From Thermococcus chitonophagus (lineage in GTDB: Archaea; Methanobacteriota_B; Thermococci; Thermococcales; Thermococcaceae), in contig NZ_CP015193.1 of NCBI RefSeq assembly GCF_002214605.1, positions 1,530,978 to 1,594,977 on the forward strand: a stretch of 64,000 nt of DNA. Direction: 5' to 3'. The notes beneath the pieces were generated by a model. That model was not told the origin of the DNA, searched no databases, and saw nothing but the letters and a program-made list of their open reading frames with translations. The position numbers and the translations under genes are program-made. This document shows, piece by piece, positions 32,529 to 42,421 of this stretch. The stretch's first letter is position 1, and every line of letters begins with the position of its first letter.

Positions 32529-33424
32529 ATGGGGTGGAGGGTTGCGAGAAACCTCCTGCTGACTGGGCTTTTCTTCAAGTTGCTGGGAGACTACATGGCA
32601 GTGCGGGAGTTTAGAATCGCGGGTGCATTATTTGCCCTTTTTGGTATAGGGGTTGGGGTAGTATCGCTTTTTTTTGGGTACTGAGAAATGAATGTCATGC
32701 CAGGCTGTATATGGACATATTTCTCTGGACCATTACCCCTTGGGGTATCTGGACGATGGTAAGGCAGTTGTGGGCAGAGATAAAAGGTAGAAAACGCGCT
32801 GTAGATGATATCAAACATTACAGGCCCAGGCTTGTGGTGATCCCGCCGTTTAGGGGTTGTTGATACGTCGTCAACGGAGGGGTTACCCAGGATACAAGCC
32901 ATTCCTGGGAACTTGTAGGGCAGAGATTCGCTTATGACCTTGTACGGGTGGAGGACTCATCAAAACTAGAAAATCCCTGTTCTTACAAGCAACTCGATGA
33001 ATGGGCAACCTATGGTTCCGAGGTCGTAGCAGTGGCGGATGGCATAGTCGTTGACGTTTCTGATGGTATGAAGGACAATCCCGTTGGAAGAATATCCCTT
33101 TCGGTCAAGGAAATTTTAGGAAATTACGTTGTGATTGACCATGGAGGTGTTTATTCCCTCTACGCCCACCTAAAGAACGGTAGCGTGTCCGTAAGGCCTG
33201 GTGAGAGGGTAAAGGCGGGTACCGTTATCGGTCTCGCGGGAAATAGCGGTATGTCCTCCTTCCCACATCTGCACTTTCAGCTTATGGATAGGGAAGATTT
33301 TTATGATGCTGTAAGTCTGCCAGTGTTAATGCAGTACACTGTGGAAGGAAAAAACTGCAAAAAATATCCCTCAAAGAACGAAATCATATGTGGCTTAGAC
33401 CCTCAGATACATCCCATTCCATAG
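32529..33424 (+). pseudogene. membrane-anchored M23 (LytM-type) metallopeptidase, two inactivating lesions
   Basis: The N-terminal part (ATG 32529, or slightly upstream) has two membrane segments (NLLLTGLFFKLLGDY, RIAGALFALFGIGVGVVSLFF) and stops at 32684. Reading on in another frame from the run of eight T at 32668-32675 gives WVLRNECHARLYMDIFLWTI...VIPPFRGC, then TGA at 32861-32863, then YVVNGG and the M23 domain with HSWELVGQRFAYD and the zinc motif HLHFQL. So one T is missing in the homopolymer and one Trp codon (TGG) has probably become TGA. The catalytic residues are otherwise present. A sequence error cannot be excluded for the T run. Confidence 0.75.
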
Positions 33425-33524
33425 CCACTTTAGTGCAAGAACGAGAGTCACACATATCACCAAGTAACAATTTAAGATTAAGGAGTTTTAAAGTTTACAC
33501 TTAAAACATTAAATAAGAAGAGGA

Positions 33525-34892
33525 TCACTTCATAGCATTCTCAAGCAAACTCAATCCCAATTCTAGATACTCCTTAGCTTTTTCCTCGCTCTTTGCCTCG
33601 CTGAATATCCTTATTATCGGCTCTGTTCCGCTAGCCCTAACCAGAACCCATCCATCCTCAAAGATTATCTTAGCTCCATCGGTCGTGTCAACCTTGTATC
33701 CCCTCTCCCTCGCCATCTCAGCAACCTTATTGACTATCCCATATCTATCCCCTTCAACGTGCCTCTTGGTCTTTATCTGGTAATACTTGGGAAGCTCATC
33801 TATAAGCTCGCTGAACTTCTTTCCGCTCTTTGCGAATATCTCGACTATCTTAGCTACCGTCATTGCACCGTCTCTTCCCAGGACGTGGTCAGGGAATATC
33901 ACTCCTCCGTTCTCCTCCCCGCCTATCGTTCCGTTGTTCTCTAGGAGGGCCCTGGCAACTACTAGATCGCCAACCTTCGTCCTCATTACCCTGGCATTGT
34001 TCCTCTTAGCTATGTCATCCAAGAGGTTTGAAGTTGCAACCGTTGTAACCAGCAAACCGCCACCGTTCTCCCTGAGCACTGCATCAGCTACGAGGGCGAA
34101 AGTCTTGTCCCCCTGAATGAACCTGCCGTTCTCATCTATGAACACCGCCCTATCAGCGTCACCGTCCTGGGCCACTCCAAAGTCCGCCCCTAGGGCTTTA
34201 ACTATCTCCATGAAGCCCTTCAGGTTCTCCTCGTTTGGCTCGGGATTCCTCGCGGGGAAGTGGCCGTCGGGATGAGCGTTAACTGAAACCACCTTACAGC
34301 CGAGCTCCCTCAGGAGGTACGGCAAAGTCAGGGAGCCGGCACCGTTTGAAGTGTCAACTACTACGAAAGGCCTCCTCTTCTTTATCGCCTCAACGTCGAC
34401 CTTGCTCTTTATCGCCTCAATGTAGTCCTTGATTATGTCCTCCCTCCTAACCTCACCTATCTCCCACCACTTTGCCCTGTCGAAGTCTTCCTTGAAGAAG
34501 AGCTCCTCAACTACTGCCTCTCTCTCCTTCTTTAGGCCCATCCCGTTAGGCTCGAGGAGCTTTATTCCGTTGTACTCTGGAGGATTGTGAGAGGCCGTAA
34601 TTACCGCCCCTCCATCGGCGTTGAAGTGCTTGGTCGCCCACTGAACCGCTGGGGTTGGAGCAATTCCTACGTCGATAACGTCACAACCAACGCTCAAGAG
34701 TCCGCTTATCAGCGCGTTCTTGAGCATCTCTCCGCTTACCCTCGTGTCCCTGCCAACGACGACTAATGGCTTCTTCCTTCCCTCCCTCTTCAGCATTGTT
34801 CCGAAGGCCATCCCTATCTTCAGGGCGAACTCTGGGGTTATCTTCTCGTTGGCAATGCCCCTAACTCCGAACGTTCCAAAGAGCTTGCCCAT
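33525..34892 (-). CDS. phosphomannomutase/phosphoglucomutase, last gene of the mannosylglycerate operon
   Basis: 455 residues. Alpha-D-phosphohexomutase family: phosphoserine loop [13 protein letters not shown], metal-binding DGDADRA, sugar-binding GGEENGG, and phosphate-binding RASGTEPIIRI. It provides mannose-1-phosphate (from mannose-6-phosphate) for GDP-mannose synthesis by the manC product, 40 bases upstream. Start ATG 34892 behind GGAGGTGATAAA. Confidence 0.88.
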   Translation of the reverse strand: MGKLFGTFGVRGIANEKITPEFALKIGMAFGTMLKREGRKKPLVVVGRDTRVSGEMLKNALISGLLSVGCDVIDVGIAPTPAVQWATKHFNADGGAVITASHNPPEYNGIKLLEPNGMGLKKEREAVVEELFFKEDFDRAKWWEIGEVRREDIIKDYIEAIKSKVDVEAIKKRRPFVVVDTSNGAGSLTLPYLLRELGCKVVSVNAHPDGHFPARNPEPNEENLKGFMEIVKALGADFGVAQDGDADRAVFIDENGRFIQGDKTFALVADAVLRENGGGLLVTTVATSNLLDDIAKRNNARVMRTKVGDLVVARALLENNGTIGGEENGGVIFPDHVLGRDGAMTVAKIVEIFAKSGKKFSELIDELPKYYQIKTKRHVEGDRYGIVNKVAEMARERGYKVDTTDGAKIIFEDGWVLVRASGTEPIIRIFSEAKSEEKAKEYLELGLSLLENAMK

Positions 34893-34931
34893 TTTATCAC
34901 CTCCAGTGAATAATAAAGAAAAGTTAAAAGG

Positions 34932-36329
34932 TTATTCCCTTCCGTAATCGTCTTGTAGCCTGACTATGTCATCCTCTTCGAGGTACTCTCCTATCTGGGT
35001 TTCTATGACCTCCAAAATTACCTTTCCTGGGTTCTCGAGCCTGTGAACTACACCCGCAGGGATGAAGGTGCTCTCTCCAGGCCTCAGTATGAACTCCTTG
35101 TCTCCGACCCTAACCTTAGCGGTTCCCCTAACGACCACCCAGTGCTCGCTCCTGTGGTAGTGCATCTGAAGGGAGAGCTTCTTCCCTGGGAGAACCGTTA
35201 TCCTCTTTATCTTGTACCTCTCTCCCTCCTCTAGAACCGTGTAGCTACCCCAGGGCCTATAGGCGGTTCTATGAACTACCGCCCTCTCGTCGTTCTGCTC
35301 TTTAAGCTTCTTGTAGACCTCCTTTACCTTCTGGGTCTCTCCCTTCTTCGCAACGAGCAGGGCATCTCCAGTATCTATTATCACGAGGTCTTCAACTCCA
35401 ACCGTAGCGGTAAGTCTCTCCGTGAGGATTAAGTTGTTCCTTGAGTCAACATTTATATACTTGGCCTTGAAGCCCCTAACCTTTACCGCGTTCCCATTCT
35501 CATCCTTTTCTAGGGCTTCATAGACGGCATCGAAGCTTCCAAGGTCGTTCCAGTAGGTGTTCAGTGGAACTACGGCGGCCTTATCGGTCTTCTCCATTAC
35601 CCCGTAATCAACGCTTATCTCCGGGGCGAGCTCGTATATTTCCTCTATGCTCTTCCCGTCCTCAAAAGCCCTGACAACTTCAGGGGCGTGCTTTTTAGCT
35701 TCCTCCATGAAGACGGAGGTCCTGAACATGAACATTCCGCTGTTCCAGTAGTAGCCACTCTCCACGTACCTCTTCGCGGTTTCAAAGTCTGGCTTCTCCT
35801 TGAACTCATCAACTAAGTATCCCAGGAACTTCCCTTCCACCTCTATCTTCTCCCCAGGCTTTATGTAGCCGTAGCCGGTATGAGGTTTAGTTGGCTTTAT
35901 TCCGAAGGTGACGAGGTACTTCTCCGCGAGCTTTTCGGCCTTCTTAAAGGCCTCGATGTAGTTGTCGTTAACCTCAATTGCGTGATCGCTTGGGAGGACG
36001 GCAACCACTGAGTCACCGTAATTCTCGTCTATAACCTTGAGGCCCCAATATATTGCGGGTAGTGTGTTCTTTCCAATAGGTTCAAGGAGAACGTTTTCCT
36101 CGGGGACCTTAACCCCTAACTCGTCAAGATCGTCGAACACCCTAAATCGGTACTCCTTATTAGTTACAATGAATATTTCCTTCGGCTTCGAGAATAGTAA
36201 AGCTCTCTCCACCGTCTTCTGGAACAGAGATCTCTCGTTGAAAAACTTTATGAACTGCTTGGGCATCATCTCCCTGCTTAGGGGCCAGAGCCTTGTTCCC
36301 TTACCTCCTGCCAATATCAACGTCTTCAT
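34932..36329 (-). CDS. manC: mannose-1-phosphate guanylyltransferase / mannose-6-phosphate isomerase
   Basis: 465 residues. The N-terminal nucleotidyltransferase carries [19 protein letters not shown] and VAVLPSDH; the C-terminal cupin ([34 protein letters not shown]) is the isomerase half. It makes GDP-mannose from mannose-1-phosphate and GTP, and can also convert fructose-6-phosphate. ATG 36329 overlaps the end of mpgP by four bases. Confidence 0.88.
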   Translation of the reverse strand: MKTLILAGGKGTRLWPLSREMMPKQFIKFFNERSLFQKTVERALLFSKPKEIFIVTNKEYRFRVFDDLDELGVKVPEENVLLEPIGKNTLPAIYWGLKVIDENYGDSVVAVLPSDHAIEVNDNYIEAFKKAEKLAEKYLVTFGIKPTKPHTGYGYIKPGEKIEVEGKFLGYLVDEFKEKPDFETAKRYVESGYYWNSGMFMFRTSVFMEEAKKHAPEVVRAFEDGKSIEEIYELAPEISVDYGVMEKTDKAAVVPLNTYWNDLGSFDAVYEALEKDENGNAVKVRGFKAKYINVDSRNNLILTERLTATVGVEDLVIIDTGDALLVAKKGETQKVKEVYKKLKEQNDERAVVHRTAYRPWGSYTVLEEGERYKIKRITVLPGKKLSLQMHYHRSEHWVVVRGTAKVRVGDKEFILRPGESTFIPAGVVHRLENPGKVILEVIETQIGEYLEEDDIVRLQDDYGRE

Positions 36330-37057
36330 TCTATCACCTCCAAAACCTCCTCTATCGAGGAGACGTTTTTTGCCTTTTTATGCCTCAAATTTCCTATGAG
36401 AAACGCCTCATCCACGACATCGAACATGGGGAAGTCATTGTAACCGTCACCAACGGCATAGCTTTTAACTTGACCAAGCCTCCTATAAAAATCTAGGAGA
36501 ATTCTTGCAGCCTTTCCCTTGTCAGAGTGCCCGTGGACAGCGTAAAACCTGCTTCCCATTGTAACGTTAAACCCTTTACCCCTGAGAATGTCCTGCCAGC
36601 CGTCCCTACTCCATGTGAATATCGTTTCGCTGTACTCCCTCTCCATCGCTAAGGGGACTAAGTCAAGGGGCATTTTCGTGAACTCCGCAACTTCCTCCTT
36701 CGTGGAATTTGCATAGTACTTAAGGCCATAGGATGTTTCTAGAGATTTCAGTTCTCTCCTTATCTCCTCAACTCTAACTCCCAGCTCAATAACTATGTAA
36801 TTTCTGGTCTCTTTTCCCTGAATTGAAAAGGGAAAGTAGTCCTTCGGAATATAGATTGCACTTCCGTTTTCAACTATGAAGGGGGTTTCAACCTTAAGGT
36901 GCTCTCTGTAATACTCCTGCTCTGCCCTTGTCTTTGAAGAGTTGAAGATTATCTCATAGCCCCTCTTCTTGAGCTCCTTTATTATCGGCTTGGCGGGTTC
37001 TGGGTCGTACTCTGGAAGCAGGGTTTTGTCCAGGTCAAAAAATATGACCCTAATCAT
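36326..37057 (-). CDS. mpgP: mannosyl-3-phosphoglycerate phosphatase
   Basis: 243 residues. HAD-superfamily Cof-type phosphatase: motif [15 protein letters not shown], motif II IFNSSK, motif [12 protein letters not shown]. It removes the phosphate from mannosyl-3-phosphoglycerate to give the compatible solute mannosylglycerate. Overlaps both neighbours by four bases. Confidence 0.9.
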   Translation of the reverse strand: MIRVIFFDLDKTLLPEYDPEPAKPIIKELKKRGYEIIFNSSKTRAEQEYYREHLKVETPFIVENGSAIYIPKDYFPFSIQGKETRNYIVIELGVRVEEIRRELKSLETSYGLKYYANSTKEEVAEFTKMPLDLVPLAMEREYSETIFTWSRDGWQDILRGKGFNVTMGSRFYAVHGHSDKGKAARILLDFYRRLGQVKSYAVGDGYNDFPMFDVVDEAFLIGNLRHKKAKNVSSIEEVLEVIE

Positions 37058-38238
37058 ATCTCAAACCTCAGCAGAGTTTCTGCGTTGTCTTCAACTATGT
37101 CGAACCACTCCTTTATCGGGATTTCCTTGATCGGCCTCATTATCCTGGGCTTTGGAGGCTCTTCGCCTTCCTTGACTATGCCATGCTCCACCAGATCCGT
37201 TAGAATTCTCTTCTTCAAGCCCTTTGAAGCGAGCTTCGAGTGGTATATAGTTGCTAAGCTTAGCAGAATCATTTCCTTCACGTGCTCCTGACCCTTATCC
37301 TCGTGGAAGTGGGGATTCAGAGTTTCGATCTGGAATATCTCTATTCCCTGATCGAAGACGTCCTTGAACTCCTCAACTCCCTCCCACTTTCCGAACCTCT
37401 CAAGGAGGTATACAATTTCGTAGGGCTCTATGGAATAGCCCGTGGAGAAGGGCATTATCTCGGCAAGTTTCATTGTCATTGCGTGCTCTCCCGCGTTCCC
37501 TGTGACCATTATCGTCGTCTCAAATGCCGTCTGCTCGCTTATGAGCATGTTTAGGTAGTGGTTCGTAATCTCGCTGACCCTTCCCCACTTCTTGAAGTAC
37601 AGGGTTCCCTTCGTGACCTTGGGCTTGTGCCTCCAGTGAAGCCTCACCATTGCATAGTCGCTCTCGCTCATCAGGAATCCCGCAGCGTAGTCTTTCACGT
37701 ACTCGTTCACGGAGCCTGGGATGTAGTTGTCAGCATCAACAAAGCCGATGTATTCAGCCCCGATTGCCTTGGCCAGGAGTATTCCTATCAGCATTCCCTC
37801 GCCTTTTCCACTCCTTATGTTGCCATTTCCGTCAAGAATATCCGTGTAGCCAACTTCCCTGAATGCCTTAGCTAGCCCAGGATCCTTCTGGTGAACCATC
37901 ATGACCTTGGAGTGAGTTAAGTTGTAGAAGTGCCTTACTAAGTCGACTTCCATCTTGTACCTGTTGGGCCCTTCTCTCTTGCTGTTTGAGACAATGATTA
38001 TTGGGCACTTGTGCGGGATTGCCTTGAGAACACCGTCCACTAGGTGTAGCTTCTCGTTCTTCATGGGTACTATAACCGCCATCTTCCCCAGAGTTTCGTA
38101 AATTTTCTCCCTGGGGATATTTGTGATCGTATAAATTGGGACTTCCTCAGTTTCAGTATCCATTTTTATGACCTTTTGAAGCTCATAAATCGTTACAGCA
38201 CCAAATATTTCCTTGTAAACAGGGGCCTCCAGAAGCAT
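37054..38238 (-). CDS. mpgS: mannosyl-3-phosphoglycerate synthase
   Basis: 394 residues from ATG 38238 (GGGTGGTCG upstream). GT55 family: [17 protein letters not shown] start, [24 protein letters not shown] (DxD) and [13 protein letters not shown]. The sequence is close to the characterised P. horikoshii enzyme as I remember it. It joins GDP-mannose and 3-phosphoglycerate; mannosylglycerate accumulates under salt and heat stress in these archaea. First gene of the four-gene operon; the longer start at 38250 lies within the leader. Confidence 0.93.
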   Translation of the reverse strand: MLLEAPVYKEIFGAVTIYELQKVIKMDTETEEVPIYTITNIPREKIYETLGKMAVIVPMKNEKLHLVDGVLKAIPHKCPIIIVSNSKREGPNRYKMEVDLVRHFYNLTHSKVMMVHQKDPGLAKAFREVGYTDILDGNGNIRSGKGEGMLIGILLAKAIGAEYIGFVDADNYIPGSVNEYVKDYAAGFLMSESDYAMVRLHWRHKPKVTKGTLYFKKWGRVSEITNHYLNMLISEQTAFETTIMVTGNAGEHAMTMKLAEIMPFSTGYSIEPYEIVYLLERFGKWEGVEEFKDVFDQGIEIFQIETLNPHFHEDKGQEHVKEMILLSLATIYHSKLASKGLKKRILTDLVEHGIVKEGEEPPKPRIMRPIKEIPIKEWFDIVEDNAETLLRFEI

Positions 38239-38270
38239 TCGACCACCCAAAGAAAATTAGAAGAGGATAG

Positions 38271-38278
38271 TATATAAA
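38271..38278 (-). promoter_or_regulatory. TATA box of the mannosylglycerate operon
   Basis: TTTATATA on the minus strand, about 35 bases before the mpgS ATG, preceded by a BRE-like AACCACTTGA. The transcript would have a short leader with GGGTGGTCG as ribosome binding site. Confidence 0.6.
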
Positions 38279-39014
38279 TCAAGTGGTTTCTGAGATAAGC
38301 AACCCCGGATAGTTCCTATTAACATCCTTTAACGTCTATCTTCAATAATTATCAGGATTCATTCACGTTAAGTCCGTACAAGTTCGTGTTTTTCTTATCC
38401 TCATTTTTAGCTTACCCAAGATAGCCAATCTCTTCGTCATTCCAAGTTTGCACGCAATTTCGTTCTTCTTATACCAACACCCGAATGGACATGCCTTTAA
38501 ATACCCAACAAGATCATACAAAATATACAAAATTTAATAAAGCTGATAGCAAGGGAAAAGCAAGAGATCATAGAGCTTTTACCCTGTTCTGTAAGTCAAG
38601 GCAAAAATTCCCCAGGGAAGTTGAAGGAAAAATAAGGGTCTTCCTTCCAGAATTTTAAGAATATGAGTTCTACCTCCGGAACCAATTCCACTAAGATTCT
38701 TAGTTTCAAGTTGGAGGCATAAGACGAGAGAAGTGCTATAAGACTAGCTGGATGCTTTCTGTGTGTGAAAGATATAAAAACTAGTTTGTCACCATTGTCC
38801 TCCTTTTAGGATCCTCTCTAATGCCCTATTAGGTGTCGATTAAATTAGAATTTCCTGAAATTACAGTGTCTTAGTCAATATATTGTTGAATAGTTCAATA
38901 TATTTTCCGAAACTTTGAGATGTTGTGTCTGGTTTGAATCTTAACCAGGATAATTTTTTATATTAAAAATATTGCATGATATATAAGGCGAGAGCCCAAT
39001 AGGGGTGGAAGAGC
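38279..39014. other. gene-poor region with a possible HTH-protein remnant
   Basis: About 735 bases without an intact gene. On the minus strand 38363 to about 38530 a short frame reads ACPFGCWYKKNEIACKLGMT, then KRLAILGKLKMRIRK; this looks like the fragment of a helix-turn-helix protein. The right half has no coding character. AT-rich promoter-like sequence precedes the gene at 39015 (TTTTTTATATTAAAAATA near 38950). A decayed segment or integration scar is likely. Confidence 0.4.
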
Positions 39015-41795
39015 ATGAGGAGAGTTGGAGGAAAAATATTAGTTTTCTTCCTTCTGTTATCTAGCGTTAATTTTGGGAACTTCGTCACGGGAGACCAAAT
39101 GTGGAGGTATGATATCGTAGTAGATCCTTCAGATCGAATACTACTAGTCAGGGCCTTGATGAGCCCTGTCCCCGACTACCTTGAGATAAGACACGTCCCT
39201 CCAGGAGAACGTGTCGAAATAATATCTGCAGAAGGTTGTACCTTAATTGAAGTTCAAAGGTTTTCATGGAAAGTTACTAAACAAGAAGATTCGTGTACGA
39301 TAAAATATAAGGTATACTATAGCTTGGATGATATCAAAAAAGCAGGTTATCATAAGAATGCCGGAATAACTGATACTTATGCCGCAATAGGGCTTGAACA
39401 TGTTCTTTTATACTCTCCCTCAAATTTAGATATACAAGTTCTAGTTACAATACATTCTCCAGAAAAATGGAAGACTTACTACACCAAACCAACTATACGC
39501 GGTTCAATGAAGGAAATATTGCGAGGCAACGTTATAACTGGTGAGCCATTATATGAAAAATCCATAGTAAGTATGGGGAAAACATACACATATATAGTCT
39601 TTAAGAAACCCAAGAAGGATTATAAAGATGGATTCATAAATCAGGTTCCAATCAGGTACTATTACCCAGAGCTTGAAAGGGACACAATAGCTTATCTGAA
39701 ATCAGTATCGTTTTATTTTCAAAAATTAAGTCAGATATTTAACTTCACTCCCGACATTGAGAATATTCTTATAACTCCGGCATCTAGGATAACGCCCTAT
39801 CTTAACGGTCATGGTCTAGATTATTCTTTAAGAGAGGACCATATAGCCCACCATATAGTTCATCTCTGGACGACTGTCATGGGAATCACAACCTTTTCAC
39901 CAGATCCAAGAAAGAGCTGGACCTTGGATGAAGGCATTGCGAATTTTTATTCTTTTCCCCTAGCATACGAGTACACAAAAGAAAGGAGATATCTCGGACA
40001 TCATTATCTGTACTACCTGCTCTATGTTAGAGGCTGCCAAGAGAGATTAAAGAGGTGGGATCCGAACGATAGATATATTGAGCAAACAAAAAGTTACTTG
40101 TATGGGTACATAGTCACTTTTTATCTTTATGAAAAATTGAAGGAAGTCGGAAAAGACTTTGGAAAGATCTATGGAGAGACAATATCCAAGCATAAGTTTG
40201 AAACGATTTCATTTGAAGAATTTTTGGACATAGTGGAATCAGAAGGTGCAAAAATTGATAGAGATGCTATCTACAACTTTGACATTGATATATCTAAATA
40301 TGCAAAGCAATACTATCCATATTTCAATGATACACTAAAGTTCTTTGTCCTAAATCATGAAGCCCCTCCAGATCTTTACTATGCTATGATTGATATTGAA
40401 GCAAGGTTTGGTAACCCGGAGTATACCCCCTATCTATATTCAGATTACTTTACCTCCTACTTCCTCACGGACAATTACAGGAACTTTATAGCAGAGCTTA
40501 GAAAGAGGGACAGTATAACTAAAGAAGAATTTCTTGATTTACTGACTAAATTTGGTGGAAAAAGAGATTTCTTTGAGTTCTACTCAAAAAATGCCCCAAT
40601 AAAACCATCGATTGAGGCTATCAATCTCTGGCTTTCAGGAAAATACTCCGAAATAGTTAGGAAAATCAATTACGTTATTCATATTTCAGAAAAGTTAGAA
40701 GATTATGGTGTTGAAGTGGAAGAAAAGGAGATTGCAAAAAAGGCTTTAGATGCACTTTTAGCTGGAAAGTTCGATGAAGCTGAAAATATGATAAACGATG
40801 CGATAAGGGCACTAAACACAAGGTTCTCCGAAGACAAAGATGGGGATGGAGTAATTGATATAGCGGAGAAAATACATGGAACCTCCCCAAGTTCCCCAGA
40901 TACGGATAATGATGGCATACCTGACCGGTTAGATGTTAACATAGAAGCTGATGGAGTATTAGATGATTGGAACACTATATACTCATCAGTACCATTACAA
41001 AGTTGTGAGATTTTGGAGTTGAGAGCATATAATGATGGAACGTACATACACATCGGTATCAAGCTTTCCAAGCCTGTATATGAGTATGTGGGTTATTCAT
41101 TATCTTTTGGATTTGATGACATTCCTTTTATTGTCTTTAACAGAAATTCATTCTGGGGAAATGAGCTAACGAGAGAAATGTGGACTGGAAATATATATCC
41201 AAACAGTTTTGTATTTAACAATACTATAGAAGCAAAACTTCCCTTGAAAGTCATTAAGGAGTGGGAAGAATATTCTGGTGGGGAGTTTCAAAGGGTTTGG
41301 GTTATTTTATCACCCGAAAAAGGACAAAGATGTATGACATGGTTGTACATACCACAGCCTTTGAATATGACCAACTTTAAGATTGTTTATGGAGAGGGTA
41401 GAGTGGATAAAGAGTTTGCAAGCTTCCTTCAGAAGGAGGGATATGGTACTGCAGTTCCAGACTCCGAAAATCTAAGTCTAATCAAAAGCAATCTAATTCT
41501 AGTCGGTGGTCCAGTAGCAAACAAATTGACAAGAAAGTATCTTTATATATTTCCAGTTGAAGTCTCAAACACTTGGCCTGGGAAGAAAAGAGGAGTACTA
41601 ATGGCGAAATTATATGAGAACAGGCTAGTAGTTATAGTAGCAGGCTCAGATCGTTGGGGAACAAAGGCCGCTACTTTGCTTCTTTCAAAACTTGGGTACT
41701 TGCCCAATATGCCAGTTGTAGTTGAAATGATAAATAACAACACCATAAGAGTTCTAGATCCATATAATAGTGCAATAGCTAATCAGAATACATGA
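39015..41795 (+). CDS. large secreted M1-like (gluzincin-fold) protein with Ca-binding repeats and cell-surface domain
   Basis: 926 residues with an N-terminal signal peptide (KILVFFLLLSSVNFGNFVTG). An M1-peptidase-like region has AHHIVHLW at 278-285 and LDEGIANFY around Glu306. The catalytic HExxH would be HHIVH here, with His280 replacing the catalytic Glu, so peptidase activity is doubtful. Residues about 600-645 carry thrombospondin-type-3 repeats (DKDGDGVIDIAEK, DTDNDGIPDRLD) that bind calcium. A carbohydrate-binding-like region follows, then a C-terminal module (LILVGGPVANKLT, VIVAGSDRWGTKAATLLL) as in Thermococcales S-layer-associated proteins. Extracellular and alone; AT-rich, perhaps acquired. 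Confidence 0.75.
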   Translation: MRRVGGKILVFFLLLSSVNFGNFVTGDQMWRYDIVVDPSDRILLVRALMSPVPDYLEIRHVPPGERVEIISAEGCTLIEVQRFSWKVTKQEDSCTIKYKVYYSLDDIKKAGYHKNAGITDTYAAIGLEHVLLYSPSNLDIQVLVTIHSPEKWKTYYTKPTIRGSMKEILRGNVITGEPLYEKSIVSMGKTYTYIVFKKPKKDYKDGFINQVPIRYYYPELERDTIAYLKSVSFYFQKLSQIFNFTPDIENILITPASRITPYLNGHGLDYSLREDHIAHHIVHLWTTVMGITTFSPDPRKSWTLDEGIANFYSFPLAYEYTKERRYLGHHYLYYLLYVRGCQERLKRWDPNDRYIEQTKSYLYGYIVTFYLYEKLKEVGKDFGKIYGETISKHKFETISFEEFLDIVESEGAKIDRDAIYNFDIDISKYAKQYYPYFNDTLKFFVLNHEAPPDLYYAMIDIEARFGNPEYTPYLYSDYFTSYFLTDNYRNFIAELRKRDSITKEEFLDLLTKFGGKRDFFEFYSKNAPIKPSIEAINLWLSGKYSEIVRKINYVIHISEKLEDYGVEVEEKEIAKKALDALLAGKFDEAENMINDAIRALNTRFSEDKDGDGVIDIAEKIHGTSPSSPDTDNDGIPDRLDVNIEADGVLDDWNTIYSSVPLQSCEILELRAYNDGTYIHIGIKLSKPVYEYVGYSLSFGFDDIPFIVFNRNSFWGNELTREMWTGNIYPNSFVFNNTIEAKLPLKVIKEWEEYSGGEFQRVWVILSPEKGQRCMTWLYIPQPLNMTNFKIVYGEGRVDKEFASFLQKEGYGTAVPDSENLSLIKSNLILVGGPVANKLTRKYLYIFPVEVSNTWPGKKRGVLMAKLYENRLVVIVAGSDRWGTKAATLLLSKLGYLPNMPVVVEMINNNTIRVLDPYNSAIANQNT

Positions 41796-41827
41796 ACTTG
41801 ACAAATCCCAGTCTAGAAGATCTGCTA

Positions 41828-41862
41828 TGGAGTCCCAGGCGGGATTTAAATCCGCGACCTTA
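41828..41862 (-). other. relic of a tRNA 3' end (possible attachment site)
   Basis: On the minus strand the sequence ends CCCGCCTGGGACTCCA, preceded by a 5-bp T-stem and the 7-base loop TTTAAAT (normal TTCAAAT, so C56 is mutated). That is a T-arm, a 3' acceptor strand and CCA, with no 5' half of a tRNA found. It is typical of a decayed attL/attR left by integration into a tRNA gene. The parent tRNA is not in this window. Confidence 0.6.
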
Positions 41863-42166
41863 GGACATAGAACACGTTTGTTTTTTAACAATTATTTATA
41901 TTCAAGAAACAACTACTCAAAAACTGCATGAACTTGTATAATTATCGAACGATGTCATTTAAGTACACCAGTTAGTTCCGTGAGAAAGCATGGATTGTTG
42001 GATAAATTTCTCCGAGAACAAACCATGCAACTGTTCTTGAGAACTGTCGTCAAAGGATCCAAAAACAACTTACTTACCTCAAAGCTTCCAGAAGCATTCA
42101 CCCAAAAAATATTTCGCGTGAGAGTATATAAAGGACCTGCCCACATATTATATCAGGTGCTAAACA
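41863..42166. other. intergenic region before moaD
   Basis: No gene supported. A 64-codon frame at 41980-42174 lacks a ribosome binding site and has poor coding character. AGTATATAAAGG at about 42122-42133 is a good TATA box for the moaD-radical SAM unit, some 38 bases before its ATG. Confidence 0.5.
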
Positions 42167-42421
42167 ATGCCTAAGGTCACAGTTAAAGTTTTTGCTACCC
42201 TCATAGAAATAATAGGGAAGAGAATACTTGAGGAAGAGGCTTCAACAGTCAAGGAGCTCCTTGAGAAGATCTACGAAAAGTATCCAAAGGTTAAGGAGGA
42301 ACTCGAGGAAGGGTACATTATCCTAGTAAACGGCCACAACATTGAGCACCTCCAGGGCTTAGAAACACCTTTAAAGGAGGGAGATACAGTGAGTATATTT
42401 CCACCCGCCGGAGGGGGTTGA
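42167..42421 (+). CDS. moaD: MoaD/ThiS-family sulfur carrier protein
   Basis: 84 residues, ubiquitin-like fold with C-terminal FPPAGGG, the diglycine end that is adenylated and thiocarboxylated. It supplies sulfur for molybdopterin synthesis, which in this organism serves tungsten enzymes. The next gene starts at the base after its stop (TGAATG), so both are one unit, suggesting delivery of pterin sulfur for a tungsten-bispyranopterin enzyme. Confidence 0.85.
   Translation: MPKVTVKVFATLIEIIGKRILEEEASTVKELLEKIYEKYPKVKEELEEGYIILVNGHNIEHLQGLETPLKEGDTVSIFPPAGGG

Noticed and set aside
41980-42174. 64-codon ORF before moaD.
   Set aside because: No ribosome binding site, overlaps the moaD TATA box and start, no protein-like pattern.
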